The notes beneath the pieces are model-generated. The model made no database searches. It was given only the letters and a program-made list of their open reading frames with translations, and was not told the origin of the DNA. 64,000 nt of DNA from Liolophura sinensis (taxonomy: Eukaryota > Mollusca > Polyplacophora > Chitonida > Chitonidae), in contig NC_088296.1 of assembly GCF_032854445.1 (NCBI RefSeq), positions 26,533,448 to 26,597,447 of the forward strand, read 5' to 3'. Position 1 is the first letter of the stretch, and the number at the start of each line of letters is the position of its first letter. The translations under genes and the position numbers were made by a program. This document shows positions 1-11,935 of this stretch, in pieces.

Positions 1-537
1 CCAGCCAGATTGTGGATGTCACAGACGACAGCTAAACCCAGTTAGATTGTGGATCTCATAGACGACAGCTAAACCCAGCCAGATTGTGGATCTCACAGGC
101 GACAGCTAAACCCAGCCAGATTGTGGATCTCACAGACGACAGCTAAACCCAGCCAGATTGTGGATCTCACAGACGACAGCTAAACCCAGTTAGATTGTGG
201 ATCTCACAGGCGACACCTAAACCCAGCCAGATTGTGGATCTCACAGACGACAGCTAAACCCAGCCAGATTGTGGATGTCACAGACGACAGCTAAACCCAG
301 TTAGATTGTGGATCTCATAGACGACAGCTAAACCCAGCCAGATTGTGGATCTCACAGGCGACAGCTAAACCCAGGCAGATTGTGGATCTCACAGACGACA
401 GCTAAACCCAGCCAGATTGTGGATCTCACAGACGACAGCTAAACCCAGTTAGATTGTGGATCTCATAGACGACAGCTAAACCCAGCCAGATTGTGGATCT
501 CACAGACAACACCTAAACCCAGCCAGATTGTTGAACT
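1..537. repeat. 37-bp minisatellite with 7-unit higher-order pattern
   Basis: About 14 head-to-tail copies of a 37-bp unit containing AGATTGTGGATCTCACAG. Variants at a few positions (GTCACAG, CTCATAG, CACAGGC, and CAGTT or CAGCC junctions) recur in nearly the same order every seven units (259 bp), for example the GTCACAG variant at units starting 7 and 266. The array is cut by the left window edge and decays after about 525. No coding capacity. Confidence 0.95.
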
Positions 538-2473
538 CATCGGATAACCATGGACACTCATTTGATTTTTTCGCACAAGCCATGTGCTCGACGAAATCAA
601 CAAACTATCCACGGCTTTTGTGGACGACTGTGTTTAGAAATATTTAATTTGAATTTCGCCAGATGTCATCATCTCCTTCGGTATGTTTCCCGGACCAGGT
701 TGCATACGGCAGTGTATTCATGCGTGTAGCAGTTATCCAGACTTGCACATATATATACAAGTATAGTTGCTTACAATTAATGTTTGCACGTGACGGATGG
801 CGTGCAATTTCTGGGCTTTAATGGCATGTTGGAATGAAAGCCTGCAATTTGTGCGCATTTTAAATTTGTCATGACCCATACATACATGTACATAGGAATA
901 TTTACCGTATTAGCATATTTTTTCACAAATTATATTTTGTTGCCATACACACACCTGTTCTGCCCGACTTTTTACCGCCATTTTGGATCGAGATTTGGGT
1001 AAAATCATGCAGACAACCCATAATCGAATCAGAACCGTTGTCTTTATGTCAATTTCGCGCCTATCTCCAGTCCTGCGCTGTTTTGATGTATATTTTGATG
1101 TGAAAAAGATATTATGTTATTTATAATGCACTCTTTTGAGCAACGCGGAAAATTTGTTCCTCTAGTAACCTTTGTTCTTGCTGGTATTATGTAAACAACA
1201 ACGACTGGCGACGCCCACCTTTCTGTGACGTATGAACATCAGTATTTGACACTGGTATAGTCCAAATTGGAAATTGTACTTAATAATGTTGCCGCTGATC
1301 ATCATGGCGAAATATAATCTCTTATAGATTTGTCAATAAAAAAGCGTACGCATTGAACTTATGTCGTCACACCAACTTTATTACTTATTTACACTTTTTT
1401 TTTTTTTTACAAAGTACAATTCTGTCCACCGCATGAATCTCATGGAAATGTTATCTTAGGCCAGATGTATCCAAATTTCAACTTTCACTACTGAGTATTT
1501 TGGAAAGATTTAAAATTTTGACATGTCAGAAATGGCTCTGTGGGATCAGTCCCTACAATGATTTAAATTCCTCTTAACACTTCGGTGAAGATGAACTTTG
1601 TTTTAATCGTAATTAACACAGACGTCTTTTGCCAGCTAATCCTACAATAGCTCATGCGGTTCACGCCATTGGCAGACGATCATGTGATTTTAGACGGCTT
1701 TGGGATTGTTTTCCTGCTGGCAGATATACGTGTACGTGTGTAGTGGACAGGGGACTAGCACTTAGACTTAACATTAGTCACATAGGCATGTTGTATAAGT
1801 ACAAGATGTCCTCCTGCCTTTTCATGGCATAAACGACAAATGCCAGTCAAATATATGCAGCAGGTGTACAGTTACTGTAAAATGAGAGTGCGCAGATCGA
1901 TGGTAAGTCAATACCGTAAACCTACAGTAAGCACTTACATTTGTAAAGTATTTTACGTGCATGTAGATCTACACTAGTTGCATTACAGTACAGCGAGATA
2001 TTGTGTATATGTGCCGAAATTCTAAACAGTGTAGGTGATACTAGCGTAGAGCGAAATCGAGAGACCAGTAAATGAAACCCGGATCAGGACATACCAAAGA
2101 CTTTAAAAACGATACTTGTTGCTGTCCCGCTTGGCGCTCAAGAAGACAATATATATATATATATACATGTACACACAACTTAGGACTCTTCGTTGTCATA
2201 TGATTGAAAAATTGTTAAGAGTGGCGTTAAGTTCCACGCCTATGCAGTACATACATATCCATACTAGAGTACGGCTACCAGCAGTTGACCAGTTGGAGTG
2301 GAATGCAACCATGCAGCTGTCGCTGGTTTGGCTGTAACTTTAAGTCGGTAGCTTTATCAGGGGAACTCGCCGAATCCTCCGCTTTCTTCTGCATCAGTCT
2401 TATCAGTGTAATACTCTTTTGCACGCCTTTAAACAATGAGATAAAAAAATACCCACATTTAGCTTCTTACTTA
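538..2473. other. Intergenic, no recognisable gene
   Basis: AT-rich single-copy-looking sequence. It has a poly-T run near 1390-1408 and a short (AT)n stretch near 2149-2165. Short ORFs here have no recognisable domain, and I see no convincing splice-linked coding sequence. A distant promoter or non-coding RNA cannot be excluded. Confidence 0.6.
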
Positions 2474-2606
2474 CCTTTTTATTTATTTAATTATTTATTT
2501 GATTGGTGTTCTACTCAGTACTCAAGAATATTTCACTTATACGACCAGCATTATGGTGAGACGAAACCGGGCAGAGCCCGGGGAAAACCCACTATCATAG
2601 TGGTTT
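2474..2606 (-). mobile_element. tRNA-derived SINE, 5'-truncated copy
   Basis: Reads on the minus strand as the 3' part of the SINE family seen in full at 3536-3808. It has the TTTATTTATT tail, GATTGGTGTT, a diverged form of the TACTCAAGAATATTTCAC core and the GGGCAGAGCCCGGGG segment. The tRNA-like head with A and B boxes is missing, so this is a dead fragment. Confidence 0.85.
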
Positions 2607-2869
2607 ATAGGAAAAAATGGTGCCCTTAAGCCTAAACCAGAGTCTGCCAAACACCATCTGAGCAAGACATATTCGTCCTTCCTAAGTTCGCATTTATATG
2701 GTCTGGTTCATGTACAGATAAAATATTTCGAATTCTATCTTTTCTACTTATCTGAAAACGTGGCCAAATTCTAAATAATACAAACACAAAGACGAGATCT
2801 AACTCACAGAATGGCGTCCATTGTTCTGTACTGCACACAGACTGTACTCTTTGTTAGCAATAGAGCGAT

Positions 2870-5740
2870 GATCTCAGACTATATACCCAATGTAAAAACA
2901 GAACGAAAATCCACAACTGTACAAATAGTGTTAAAACAGAATGAGGATAAAACATTGCACAAATGAAAACAGATATCGGACCCAAAATTATATGCCCTGA
3001 GTTAAAACAGAACGAGAATCCGAGATTATATACCCTGTGTTTAAACAGAACGAGGATCCGAGATTATATACCCTGTGTTAAAACGGAACGAGGATCCAAG
3101 ACTGTACAAATTGTGTTATACCAGAACAAGGATACAAGACTACACAAATTGTGTTAAACAGAACGAGAGTCCAAGATTGTACACATTTTGTTAAAACAGA
3201 ACGAGAACCCAAGACTGTACAAATTATGTTTAAACAGAACAGGGACTCAAGATTGTCGAAATCCTGTTAAAGCAGAACGAGAATTGAACATTGTACACCC
3301 TGTGTTAAACCAGAACTAGGGCCCAATACTATACAAACTGTGTTAAAACAAAATGAGAATCTAAGACTGCATACCCTTTGCTCAAACAGATCAAGGATCC
3401 AAGATTGAACAAATTGTGTTAAAGCAGGACAAAGATCCAAGCCTGTACAAAAACCAGAAATATAAATCAAGGCCATACAAATTCTGCTAAAACAGCACGA
3501 GGATCCAAAACTGTACAATTTGTGTTAAAACAGAAAGATTTATTTATTTATTTATTTGATGGGTGTTTTACGCCGTACTCAAGAATATTTCACTTATACG
3601 ACGGCGGCCAGCATTATGGTGGGAGGAAACCGGGCAGAGCCCGGGGGAAACCCACGACCATCTGCAGGTTGCTGTCATACCTTCCCACTTAAGGCCGGAG
3701 AGGAAGCCAGCATGAGGTGGACTTGAACTCACAGCGACCGCATTGGTGAGAGACTCCTGGGTCATTACGCTGCGCTAGAGCGCTAACCGACTGAGCCACG
3801 GAGGCCCCAAAACAGAAGGAGGATCCAAAATTGTAAAAATTGTGTTAAAACAGAACGAGGATCCAAAACTGTACAAATTATGTTAAAACAGAACGTGGAT
3901 CCAAGATTGTACAAATTGTGTTAAAACATAACCAGGGTCTACGATTGTATACCCTGTGTTCCAAAGCTGTACAATTTGTGTTAAAACAGAAAGAGGATCC
4001 AAAATTGTGTTAAACCAAAACGATGGTCCAAAAACTATACAAATTGTCCTAAAACAGGACGAGGATCCAAAACTGTACAAATTATGTTAAAACAGAAAGA
4101 GGACCCAAGATTGTACGAAGTGTCTTAAAATAGTACGATGATCCAAGACTATACAGATCGTGTTAAAACCAAACGAGGATTCAAGATTGTAGAAATTGTG
4201 TTAAAGCAAAACGATGATCCAAGATTGTATACCCTGTGCTTAAACAGAACACCCCGTGTTCAAACAAGACTGTGTAAATTGTTTTAAAACAGAAAAAATA
4301 TCCAAGATTGTACAATTTGTGTTAAAACAGATCAAGGATGAACGATTCTATAAAATGTGTTAAAATTGAACGAGGATCCAAGACTATACAAATTGTGTTA
4401 AAACAGAACGAAGATCCAAAACTGTGCAAATTGTGTTGAATCAGAAGGATAATCTAAGACTTACAAATTGTGCTAAAACAGAACGAGGATCCAAGATTGT
4501 ACAAATTGTTTTAAAACAGAACGACGATCCAAGACTATATAAATTATGTTAAAACATAACGAGGATTCAAGTTTGTATAAACTGTGATCAAACAGAGCAA
4601 GGATCCAAGAATGTACGAATTCTGCTGAAACAGAACGAGGATCCGAGACTATAAAAATTGTGTTAAAACATTACGAGGGTCCACGATTGTATACCCTGTG
4701 CTCAAACAGAACGAGGATCCAGCACCGTACAAATTGTGTTACAACAGAACGAGGATCCACCACTGTGCAAATTGCCTTAAACCAGCGCTATAACCCAAGA
4801 CTGTGCAAATTGCGTTAAACCAGCACTATAACCCAAGACTGTACAAATTGCGTTAAACCAGCACTATAACCCAAGACTGTACAAATTGTCCTAAAACAGG
4901 ACAAGGATCAAAGACTTTAAAAGCTATGTTAAAACAAAACAACGATCCAAGATTGTACAAATTGTCTTTAAACAGATCGAGGATCCAAGATTGTACAAAA
5001 TGTGTTAAACCAGATCGAGGATCAAAGATTCTACAAATCCAAGACTATACAAATTGTGTTAAAACACATCAAGGATCCAAGACTGTAAAGCTATACTAAA
5101 CCAGAACGAGGATCTAAGATTGTACGAATTGTGTTAAAACAGAATGAAGATCCAAGATTGTATAACCTGTGTTAAAACAGGACAAGGTTCCAAGATTGTA
5201 CAAATTGTCTTTAAAAAGAACGAGGATCCAAGATTGTACAAACTGTGTTAAAACAGAACAAGAATCCCAGGTTGTACAAATTGTGCTTAAACAGAACGAC
5301 GGTCCAAGCTTGTACAAAATGTATTAAATCAGATCGATGATTAAAAAACCCACAAATTGTATTAAAACAGAACGACGATCCAAGAATTTACATACTGTTT
5401 TAAAACACATCAAGGATCCAAGACTGTGAAGCTATGTTAAAACAGAACGAGGGTTCAAGAATGTACAAATTGTGTTAAAACAGACCGAAGATCCAAGATT
5501 GTATAAAGTGTGCTCAAACAGAACGAGGATACAAGATTCTACAAATTGTGTTTCAACAGAACGAGGGTCATAGATTCTACAAATTGTGTTTAAACAGAAT
5601 GAGAGTCCAAGATTGTATAAACTGTGCTCAAACAGAACGAGGATACAAGACTGTACAAATGGTATCAAAATAGAACAAATATTCAAGATTGTACACACTG
5701 TGTTAAACAGAACGAGGATCAAAGATTGTACCAATTATGT
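2870..5740. repeat. Degenerate 38-bp minisatellite
   Basis: About 65-70 diverged copies of a roughly 38-bp unit built on TTAAAACAGAACGAGGATCC followed by AAGA(T/C)TGTACAAATTGTG. Point changes and small indels vary between copies, so the short ORFs on both strands are by-products of the repeat. A full-length SINE interrupts the array at 3536-3808. The ordered GGATCC sites make the period easy to see. Confidence 0.93.
3536..3808 (-). mobile_element. Full-length tRNA-derived SINE with target duplication
   Basis: On the minus strand it starts with a tRNA-like head (A box TGGCTCAGTCGG, B box GAGTTCAAGTCC). A conserved body follows (CTCTCCGGCC, GGGCTCTGCCCGG, CCACCATAATGCTGGCC, AAATATTCTTGAGTACGGCG), then an AAATAAAT tail. 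It is flanked by the 9-bp direct repeat AAAACAGAA at 3527-3535 and 3809-3817, that is, it sits inside one unit of the 38-bp minisatellite. It would be transcribed by RNA polymerase III and mobilised by a LINE. Family resemblance to MetaSINEs is from memory. Confidence 0.93.
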
Positions 5741-6000
5741 TAATATTTGGTGCACGGTAAATGTATGGAGTGTAAGTTGAAACGAAGCGATGCTAAGGGA
5801 GTCGTAATGAAAGACTACAGTATAGTGAGTTAAACCATGCCAAGTAGCGACGACAAGGTGATAGCTGGCCACGTAACCAATCAAATCCCAACTCTTGCCA
5901 GTTTACTTCAATCCCGCCAGGTCATCGAAAAGTTATAACTATATGTATATAACATGATATAGGGTGACGTCTTTGAAGTATAATGGCCCTTACTTTTCAT

Positions 6001-6893
6001 TAATAATACGGTGGTGGACAGCAAGCCAGCGCTGCGCAATGAACTGGAGCCTCTGATCATTAGGGTGGTGGTTAGTGTTCCAACACAATAACTCAGGAGC
6101 CTCTCACCAATACGGTGGTGGTTAGCATGCCAGCATGGCGCAATAACCCACAAGGCGCTCAACAATACCCTGGTGTGTAGCATACCAGCGCGTCGCAATA
6201 ACTCACGAACCTCCTACCAATACAGTGGCGGTTAGCGTCCAAGCGCCGCACAATAACTCAGGAACTTCTTACCAGAACAGTGGCGGCTAGGGTCCCAGCG
6301 CCGCACAATAACTCAGGGCCTCGTACCAATACAGTGGCGGTTAGCGTCCAAGCGCCGCACAATAACTCAGGAACTTCTTACCAGAACAGTGGCGGTTAGC
6401 GTCCCAGCGCCGCACAATAACTCAGGATCCTCGTACCAATACAGTGGCGGTTAGCGTCCCAGCGCCGCACATTAACTCAGGAAACTCTTACCAGAACAGT
6501 GGCGGCTAGGGTCCCAACCCGCACATTAACTCAGGATCCTCTTACCAATACAGTGGCGGTTAGCGTCCCAGCACCGCACAAAAACTCAGGGCCTCGTACC
6601 AATACAGTGGAGATTAGCGTCTCAGCGCCGCACAATACCTTAGAAACCTCTTACCAATACAGTGTCGGTTAGCGTCCCAGCGCCGTACAATAACTCAGGG
6701 CCTCGTACCAATACAGTGGAGATTAGCGTCTCAGCGCCGCACAATAACTTAGGAACCTCTTAGCAGTACAGTGGCAGTTAGCGTCCCAGCGCCGCACAAT
6801 AACTCAGGAACCTCTTAGCAGTACAGTGGCGGTTAGCGTCTCAGCGCAGCACAATAACTCAGGGCCTCCCACCAACACGTTGGTCGTTACCAT
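6001..6893. repeat. About 55-bp minisatellite
   Basis: About 16 copies of a 53-57 bp unit containing CAGTGGCGGTTAGCGTCCCA, then GCGCCGCACAATAACTCAGG and a (GAACCTCTTACCAATA) segment. Early copies (6001-6200) are more diverged and late copies more alike. The unit is CpG-rich compared with its surroundings. No protein is supported. Confidence 0.92.
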
Positions 6894-6959
6894 TACCCAT
6901 TTTTAAAGTGAAAATATCTTGAGTTTGACAATGAAAAAGAATCAGATTGAAAAGCTAGA

Positions 6960-7968
6960 AGGCACTTGTGAACCACAACCCTCCACAATAGATAAACACA
7001 CTTGTGAACCACAACCCTCCACAACCGATAAACACACTTGTGAACCACAACCCTCTACAACCGATAAACACACTTGTGAACCACAACCCTCCACAACAGA
7101 TAAACACACTTGTGAACCACAACCCTCCACAACAGATCAACACACTTGTGAACCACAACCCTCCACAACCGATAAACACACTTGTGAACCACAACCCTCC
7201 ACAACAGTTAAACACACTTGTGAACCACAACCCTCCACAACAGATAAACACAGTTGTGAACCACAACCCTCCACAGCAAATAAACACACTTGTGAACCAC
7301 AACCCTCCACAACAGATAAACACACTTGTGAACCACAACCCTCCACAACAGATAAACACACTTGACCACAACATTCCACAACAGATAAACACACTTGTGA
7401 ACCACAACCCTCCACAACAGATAAACACACTTGTTAACCACAACCCTCCACAACAGATAAACACACTTGTGAACCACAACCCTCCACAACAGATAAACAC
7501 ATTTGTGAACCACAACCCTCCACGACCGATAAACACACTTGTGAACCACAACCCTCCACAACAGATCAACACACTTGTGAACCACAACCCTCCACAACAG
7601 ATAAACACACTTGTGAACCACAACCCTCCACAACAGATTAACACACTTGTGAACCACAACAGATAAACACACTTGTGAACCACAACCCTCCACAACAGAT
7701 AAACACACTTGTGAACCACAACCCTCCACAACAGATAAACACACTTGTGAACCACAACCCTCCACAACAGATCAACACACTTGTGAACCACAACCCTCCA
7801 CAACAGATAAACACACTTGTGAACCACAACCCTCCACAACAGATAAACACACTTGTGAACCACAACCCTCAACAACAGATCAACACACTTGTGAACCACA
7901 ACCCTCCACAACAGATAAACACAGTTGTGAACCACAACCATCCACAACAGATAAACACACTTGTGAAA
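6960..7968. repeat. 36-bp minisatellite, open in several frames
   Basis: About 28 copies of a 36-bp unit (CTTGTGAACCACAACCCTCC + ACAACAGATAAACACA). The unit length is a multiple of three and the unit lacks stops in several frames. Long ORFs therefore arise on both strands, including a plus-strand ORF at 6919-7365 with a 12-residue period (CEPQPSTTDKHT) and a minus-strand ORF of over 300 codons. A partial unit near 7365-7380 shifts the frame. Openness in all these frames argues that it is a minisatellite and not a gene, though a repetitive exon cannot be ruled out. Confidence 0.93.
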
Positions 7969-8298
7969 GCGCATGATGAGTTAGAGCAAAAAGGTTGATA
8001 TACCATGCTAAGCATTATTAGAAAATGAAAGTCCATTCGTTTGTGTGCTTTCTGGCAATGAGGAGTAATCCATTTCAAAATCGATAGGTCTAGATCACGG
8101 TTCGAATTGCCACAAAAATATAACTTTCCATAATGCGGCCGGACGCCGCATTCAATTTTGATAAAAACTGTGCAAACAGAAGTACCTTCTTTAACTTAGA
8201 GCGGATAAATTACCGTGTAGAGGTGTGCGACTTTAATGTGCAGCGATTGCCTTTGTGTGGAGTTACCATGACGTGACGGCGTAATCGTAACATTTTTA
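7969..8298. other. Spacer between minisatellites
   Basis: Unique-looking sequence between two arrays. I see no coding signal or recognisable element. Confidence 0.6.
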
Positions 8299-8735
8299 TC
8301 GTTTTCTGTGGCCAGGAACGAGGCCTTTATTGTGACATGACGGGTTTTCTGTGGTCAGGAACGAGTCCTTTATCGTGATATGACGGGTTTTCTGTGGCCA
8401 GGAACGAGGCCTTTATCGTGATATGACGGGTTTTCTGTGGTCAGGAACGAGTCCTTTATCGAGATATGACGGGTTTTCTGTGGTCAGGAACGAGGCCTTT
8501 ATTGTGACATGACGGGTTTTCTGTGGTCAGGAACGAGTCCTTTATCGAGATATGACGGGTTTTCTGTGGCCAGGAACGAGGCCTTTATTGTGACATGACG
8601 GGTTTTCTGTGGCCAGGAACGAGTCCTTTATCGAGATATGACGGGTTTTCTGTGGCCAGGAACGAGTCCTTTATCGTGACATGATGAGTTTTCTATGACC
8701 AGGAACGGGGGCTTTATCGAGATATGACGGGTTTC
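8299..8735. repeat. 43-bp minisatellite
   Basis: About 10 copies of a 43-bp unit containing GACGGGTTTTCTGTGGCCAG and GAACGAGGCCTTTATCG. Alternating variants (GGCCAG/GGTCAG, GAGGCC/GAGTCC, GTGACAT/GAGATAT) are interleaved. Confidence 0.92.
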
Positions 8736-9590
8736 TGAGATGTTGGTACTTACATCTGTCTGTTGTCTGTGAGACAAGACATCCAGTGAGCAGTAACCCG
8801 TGGGACTTTCTGAGATGTTGGTACTTACATCTGTCTGTTGTCTCTGAGACAAGACATCCAGTGCCCACTTAACCCTGGGACTTTCTGAGATGATGGTACT
8901 TACATCTGTCTATTGTCTGTGAGACAGGACATCCAGTGCCCACTTAACCCTGGGACTTTCTGAGATGATGGTACTTACATCTGTCTATTGCATGTGAGAT
9001 AGGACATCCAGTGCCCAGTAACCCGTACGACTTTCTTGGATGCTAGTACTTACATCTGTCTATTGTCTGTGAGACAGGACATCTTGTGCCCACTAACCCA
9101 CCGGGCTTTCTGGGATGTTGGTACTTACATCTGTCTATTGTCTGTGAGACAGGACATCTTGTGCCCACTAACCCACGGGGCTTTCTGGGATCTTGGTACT
9201 TACATCTGTCTATTGTCTGTGAGACAGGACATCTTATGCCCACTAACCCACGGGGCTTTCTGGGATCTTGGTACTTACATCTGTCTATTGTCCGTGAGAC
9301 AGGACATCCAGTGCCCACTAACCCACGGGGCTTTCTGAGATGTTGGTACTTACATATGTCTATTGTCTGTGAGACAGGACATCCAGTGCCCAGTGACCCG
9401 TACGACTTTTTTGGTGATGGTACTTACATCTGTCTATTGTTTGTGAGACAGGAAATCCAGTGCCCAGTAACCCGTAGGACTTTCTGAGATGTTTGTACTT
9501 ACATCTGTCTGTTGCCTGTGAAACAGGAAATCCAGTGCCCAGTAACCCTTGGGACTATCTGTGATGCTAGTATCTACGTCTGTCTGTCCA
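8736..9590. repeat. 75-bp minisatellite
   Basis: About 11 copies of a 75-bp unit containing GATGTTGGTACTTACATCTG, TCTATTGTCTGTGAGACAGG and ACATCCAGTGCCCACTAACC. It abuts the 43-bp array with almost no spacer. Since 75 is a multiple of three, short ORFs open on both strands without meaning. Confidence 0.92.
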
Positions 9591-9625
9591 CATCCAAGAC
9601 CCTAAATGAAGTAAAGTTCTTTTCA

Positions 9626-9698
9626 CCATAATACAGGTTGTCGCTGTGTAAATGAAATATTCTTGAGCAAGTGTCCAACCAAAACTAAATAAATAAAT
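9626..9698 (+). mobile_element. SINE 3'-end fragment
   Basis: Diverged copy of the 3' domain of the window's SINE family: CACCATAATAC..., GTAAATGAAATATTCTTGAG, then an AAATAAATAAATT tail. The head is absent. Confidence 0.8.
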
Positions 9699-9846
9699 TA
9701 ACTGACTGTAACTTTACAACCAGAATAACACTGGTATTTTGGGGAGAATTGACAAAAAGGACGGCATCTGTCAAGCATATTCTGTAATTCTTGTAATTTT
9801 TGCAACATCTGCTGTGCCAACTTGAGCCAGTGTACATGTCAAGTTA

Positions 9847-10244
9847 ATGATTCATAGTTTCTCTTTTCTCACCAAGTTATTGATTCATAGTTTCTCTTTT
9901 CTCACCAAGTTATTGATTCATAGTTTCTCTTTTCTCACCAAGTTATTGATTCATAGTTTCTCTTTTCTCACCAAGTTATTGATTCATAGTTTCTCTTTTC
10001 TCACCAAGTTAATGATTCATAGTTTCTCTCTTCTCACCAAGTTATTGATTCATAGTTTCGCTTTTCTCACCAAGTTATTGATTCATAGTTTCTCTTTTCT
10101 CACCAAGTTATTGATTCATAGTTTCTCTTTTCTCACCAAGTTATTGATTCATAGTTTCTCTTTTCTCACCAAGTTATTGATTCATAGTTTCTCTTTTCTC
10201 ACCAAGTTATTGATTGATAGTTTCTCTTTTCTCACCAAGTTAAT
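9847..10244. repeat. 33-bp minisatellite, nearly homogeneous
   Basis: Twelve almost identical copies of a 33-bp unit (ATTGATTCATAGTTTCTCTT + TTCTCACCAAGTT). Only about five single-base variants are seen, so the array is young or recently homogenised. The 148-codon ORF across it (11-residue period) follows from the unit length. Confidence 0.95.
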
Positions 10245-10796
10245 GATTCTAATGAACAATATCTACATATTGTTATTTTTCAGAAAAACGTAAGACAGAA
10301 ATGTAACTACTAAGATCTGACAAAAAAAATTAACTCTTAAAATCGTCAGTTAAAAATCAACCGGCATTTTTCATCGAAACGTATTTTGTTCTACTAATGT
10401 CAAATATTTTGTGGGTTAGCTGAACTATAGCGAGACCTAGGTTTGAGCCTGCGAACCATACCCAGGGGCGGGGCGGCTGGGATTAGGGGAAGGTGTTCAC
10501 CCAGTATGCTTATGTCTTTTGGATAAGTGGAAATGAACAAAAAAAAACGTTTAAGATAGTCTCGAATTCGATATCTTTAATCACTGAAGGTGAAAACAGC
10601 GCTAACTGAACAATTTTTCAGTCTTTTGACAAAGAGGAGTACTTATATGTGTACATATACACCATGTCTCTTTGTAGCAGTTCGCCATATAATAGATAAA
10701 TATAAATATTTGGCTATAGACTAGTGTTTTGTCTTAGATTTTACAAAAATAGCCCCAGACACTTATTCAAAGGTGGCTAGAAGAGAAAAAATCGGC
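10245..10796. other. Spacer, no recognisable gene
   Basis: AT-rich unique sequence with a short A-run near 10540-10550. Nothing recognisable. Confidence 0.55.
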
Positions 10797-11355
10797 GTTA
10801 GTCATGTTAGGCAGAGTCAGTGATCAGCTGTCGATCACGTCAGAGAGAGTCAGTGATCAGACAGTCAGTGACTGGCTGTCTGTCATGTTAGACATTGACC
10901 AGCTGTCAGTCATGTCAGACAGACTCAAGAGACCAGTTGCCAGTTATGTCAGAAAGTCAGTGACCAGCTGTCAGTCGTGTCAGTCAGTGACCAGCTGTCA
11001 GTCATGTCAGACAGTCAGTGACCAGCTGTCAGTCATGTCAGACAGTCAGTCATTTGCTGCCAGTCATGTCAGACAGACTTAGAGACCAGCTGTCAGTCAT
11101 GTCAGACGGTCAGTGACCAGCTGTCAGTCATGTCAGAAAGTCAGTGATTTGCTGCCAGTCATGTCAGACAGACTCAGAGACCAACTGTCAGTCATGTCAG
11201 ACAGTCAGTGACCAGCTGTCAGTCATGTCAGAAAATCAGTGACCAGCTGTCAGTCATGTCAGACAGTCAGTGATTTGCTGTCAGTCATGTCAGACAGGCT
11301 CAGAGACCAGCTGTCAGTCATGTCAGACAGTCAGTGATTTGCTGTCTGTCAGGTT
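10797..11355. repeat. About 31-bp CAGTCA-rich minisatellite
   Basis: Units of about 31 bp (CAGTCATGTCAGACAGTCAG + TGACCAGCTGT) mixed with longer variants carrying GACTCAGAGACC or TGATTTGCTG. The unit itself is made of short CAGTCA/GTCAGA submotifs, so slippage at two scales is visible. Confidence 0.9.
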
Positions 11356-11369
11356 AAATAAAGGTTTTG

Positions 11370-11935
11370 CTTCCACGCCAGTCAAACGAAACAGTCATAC
11401 ACAGTAAGTTTACGGAATTAACTTTCAGACAATATCAGCCATGAGTGATACATCCATGCCAGTCACAACAGTTGTACACTGTAACTTTACAGTAAAGTCT
11501 CTCCGACAGTATCAGTTATAAGTTTTACATTATGTTAGTCAAACATAAACTGTCGTACTCTGTTTGCAGTTTACAGTTACGTTATTCCGACAGTATCAGT
11601 CATCAGTTTTACAACCATGCCAGTCAAACGGGAGATGTTGTACACGGTAAGCTTACAGTAACGTTATTCCGACAGTATCAGCCAACAGTGTTACACCTAT
11701 GCCCGTCTGACGGGAGATGTTGTACACGGTAAGTTTATAGTTATGTCTTTTCGACAGTATCAGTCATCTGTTTTACATCCATACCAGTCAAACGGAAAAG
11801 TTGTGCACGGTAAGTTCACATTAACGTCTTTCCAAGAGTATCAGTCATAAGTTTTACATCCACGTCAGTCAAACTGTCTGTCTGACAGTACGAGTCATCA
11901 GTTTTACACCTATGCCCGTCAAACAGAAACAATTT
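11370..11935. repeat. About 82-bp degenerate tandem repeat
   Basis: About 6-7 diverged copies with a period of about 82 bp. Each has CCGACAGTATCAGTCATCAG, TTTTACACC, ATGCCAGTCAAACGG and TTGTACACGGTAAG. Copies are clear at 11504, 11589, 11671 and 11753. Confidence 0.85.

Noticed and set aside
3770-3808. Functional tRNA gene in the SINE heads
   Set aside because: A and B boxes are present but the acceptor and anticodon stems do not pair properly, and the body continues into SINE sequence.
1-5740. CRISPR array (37-38 bp repeats)
   Set aside because: The units are directly contiguous with no unique spacers, the surroundings are eukaryotic, and no cas genes are present.
6955-7974. Minus-strand ORF of 339 codons as a repetitive cysteine-rich protein
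   Set aside because: It is a by-product of a 36-bp unit that is free of stops in several frames on both strands; no start context or unique flanks support it.
9847-10293. 148-codon ORF with an 11-residue repeat as a gene
   Set aside because: It follows from a 33-bp minisatellite. The composition is hydrophobic repeat only, and the start codon lies within the repeat.
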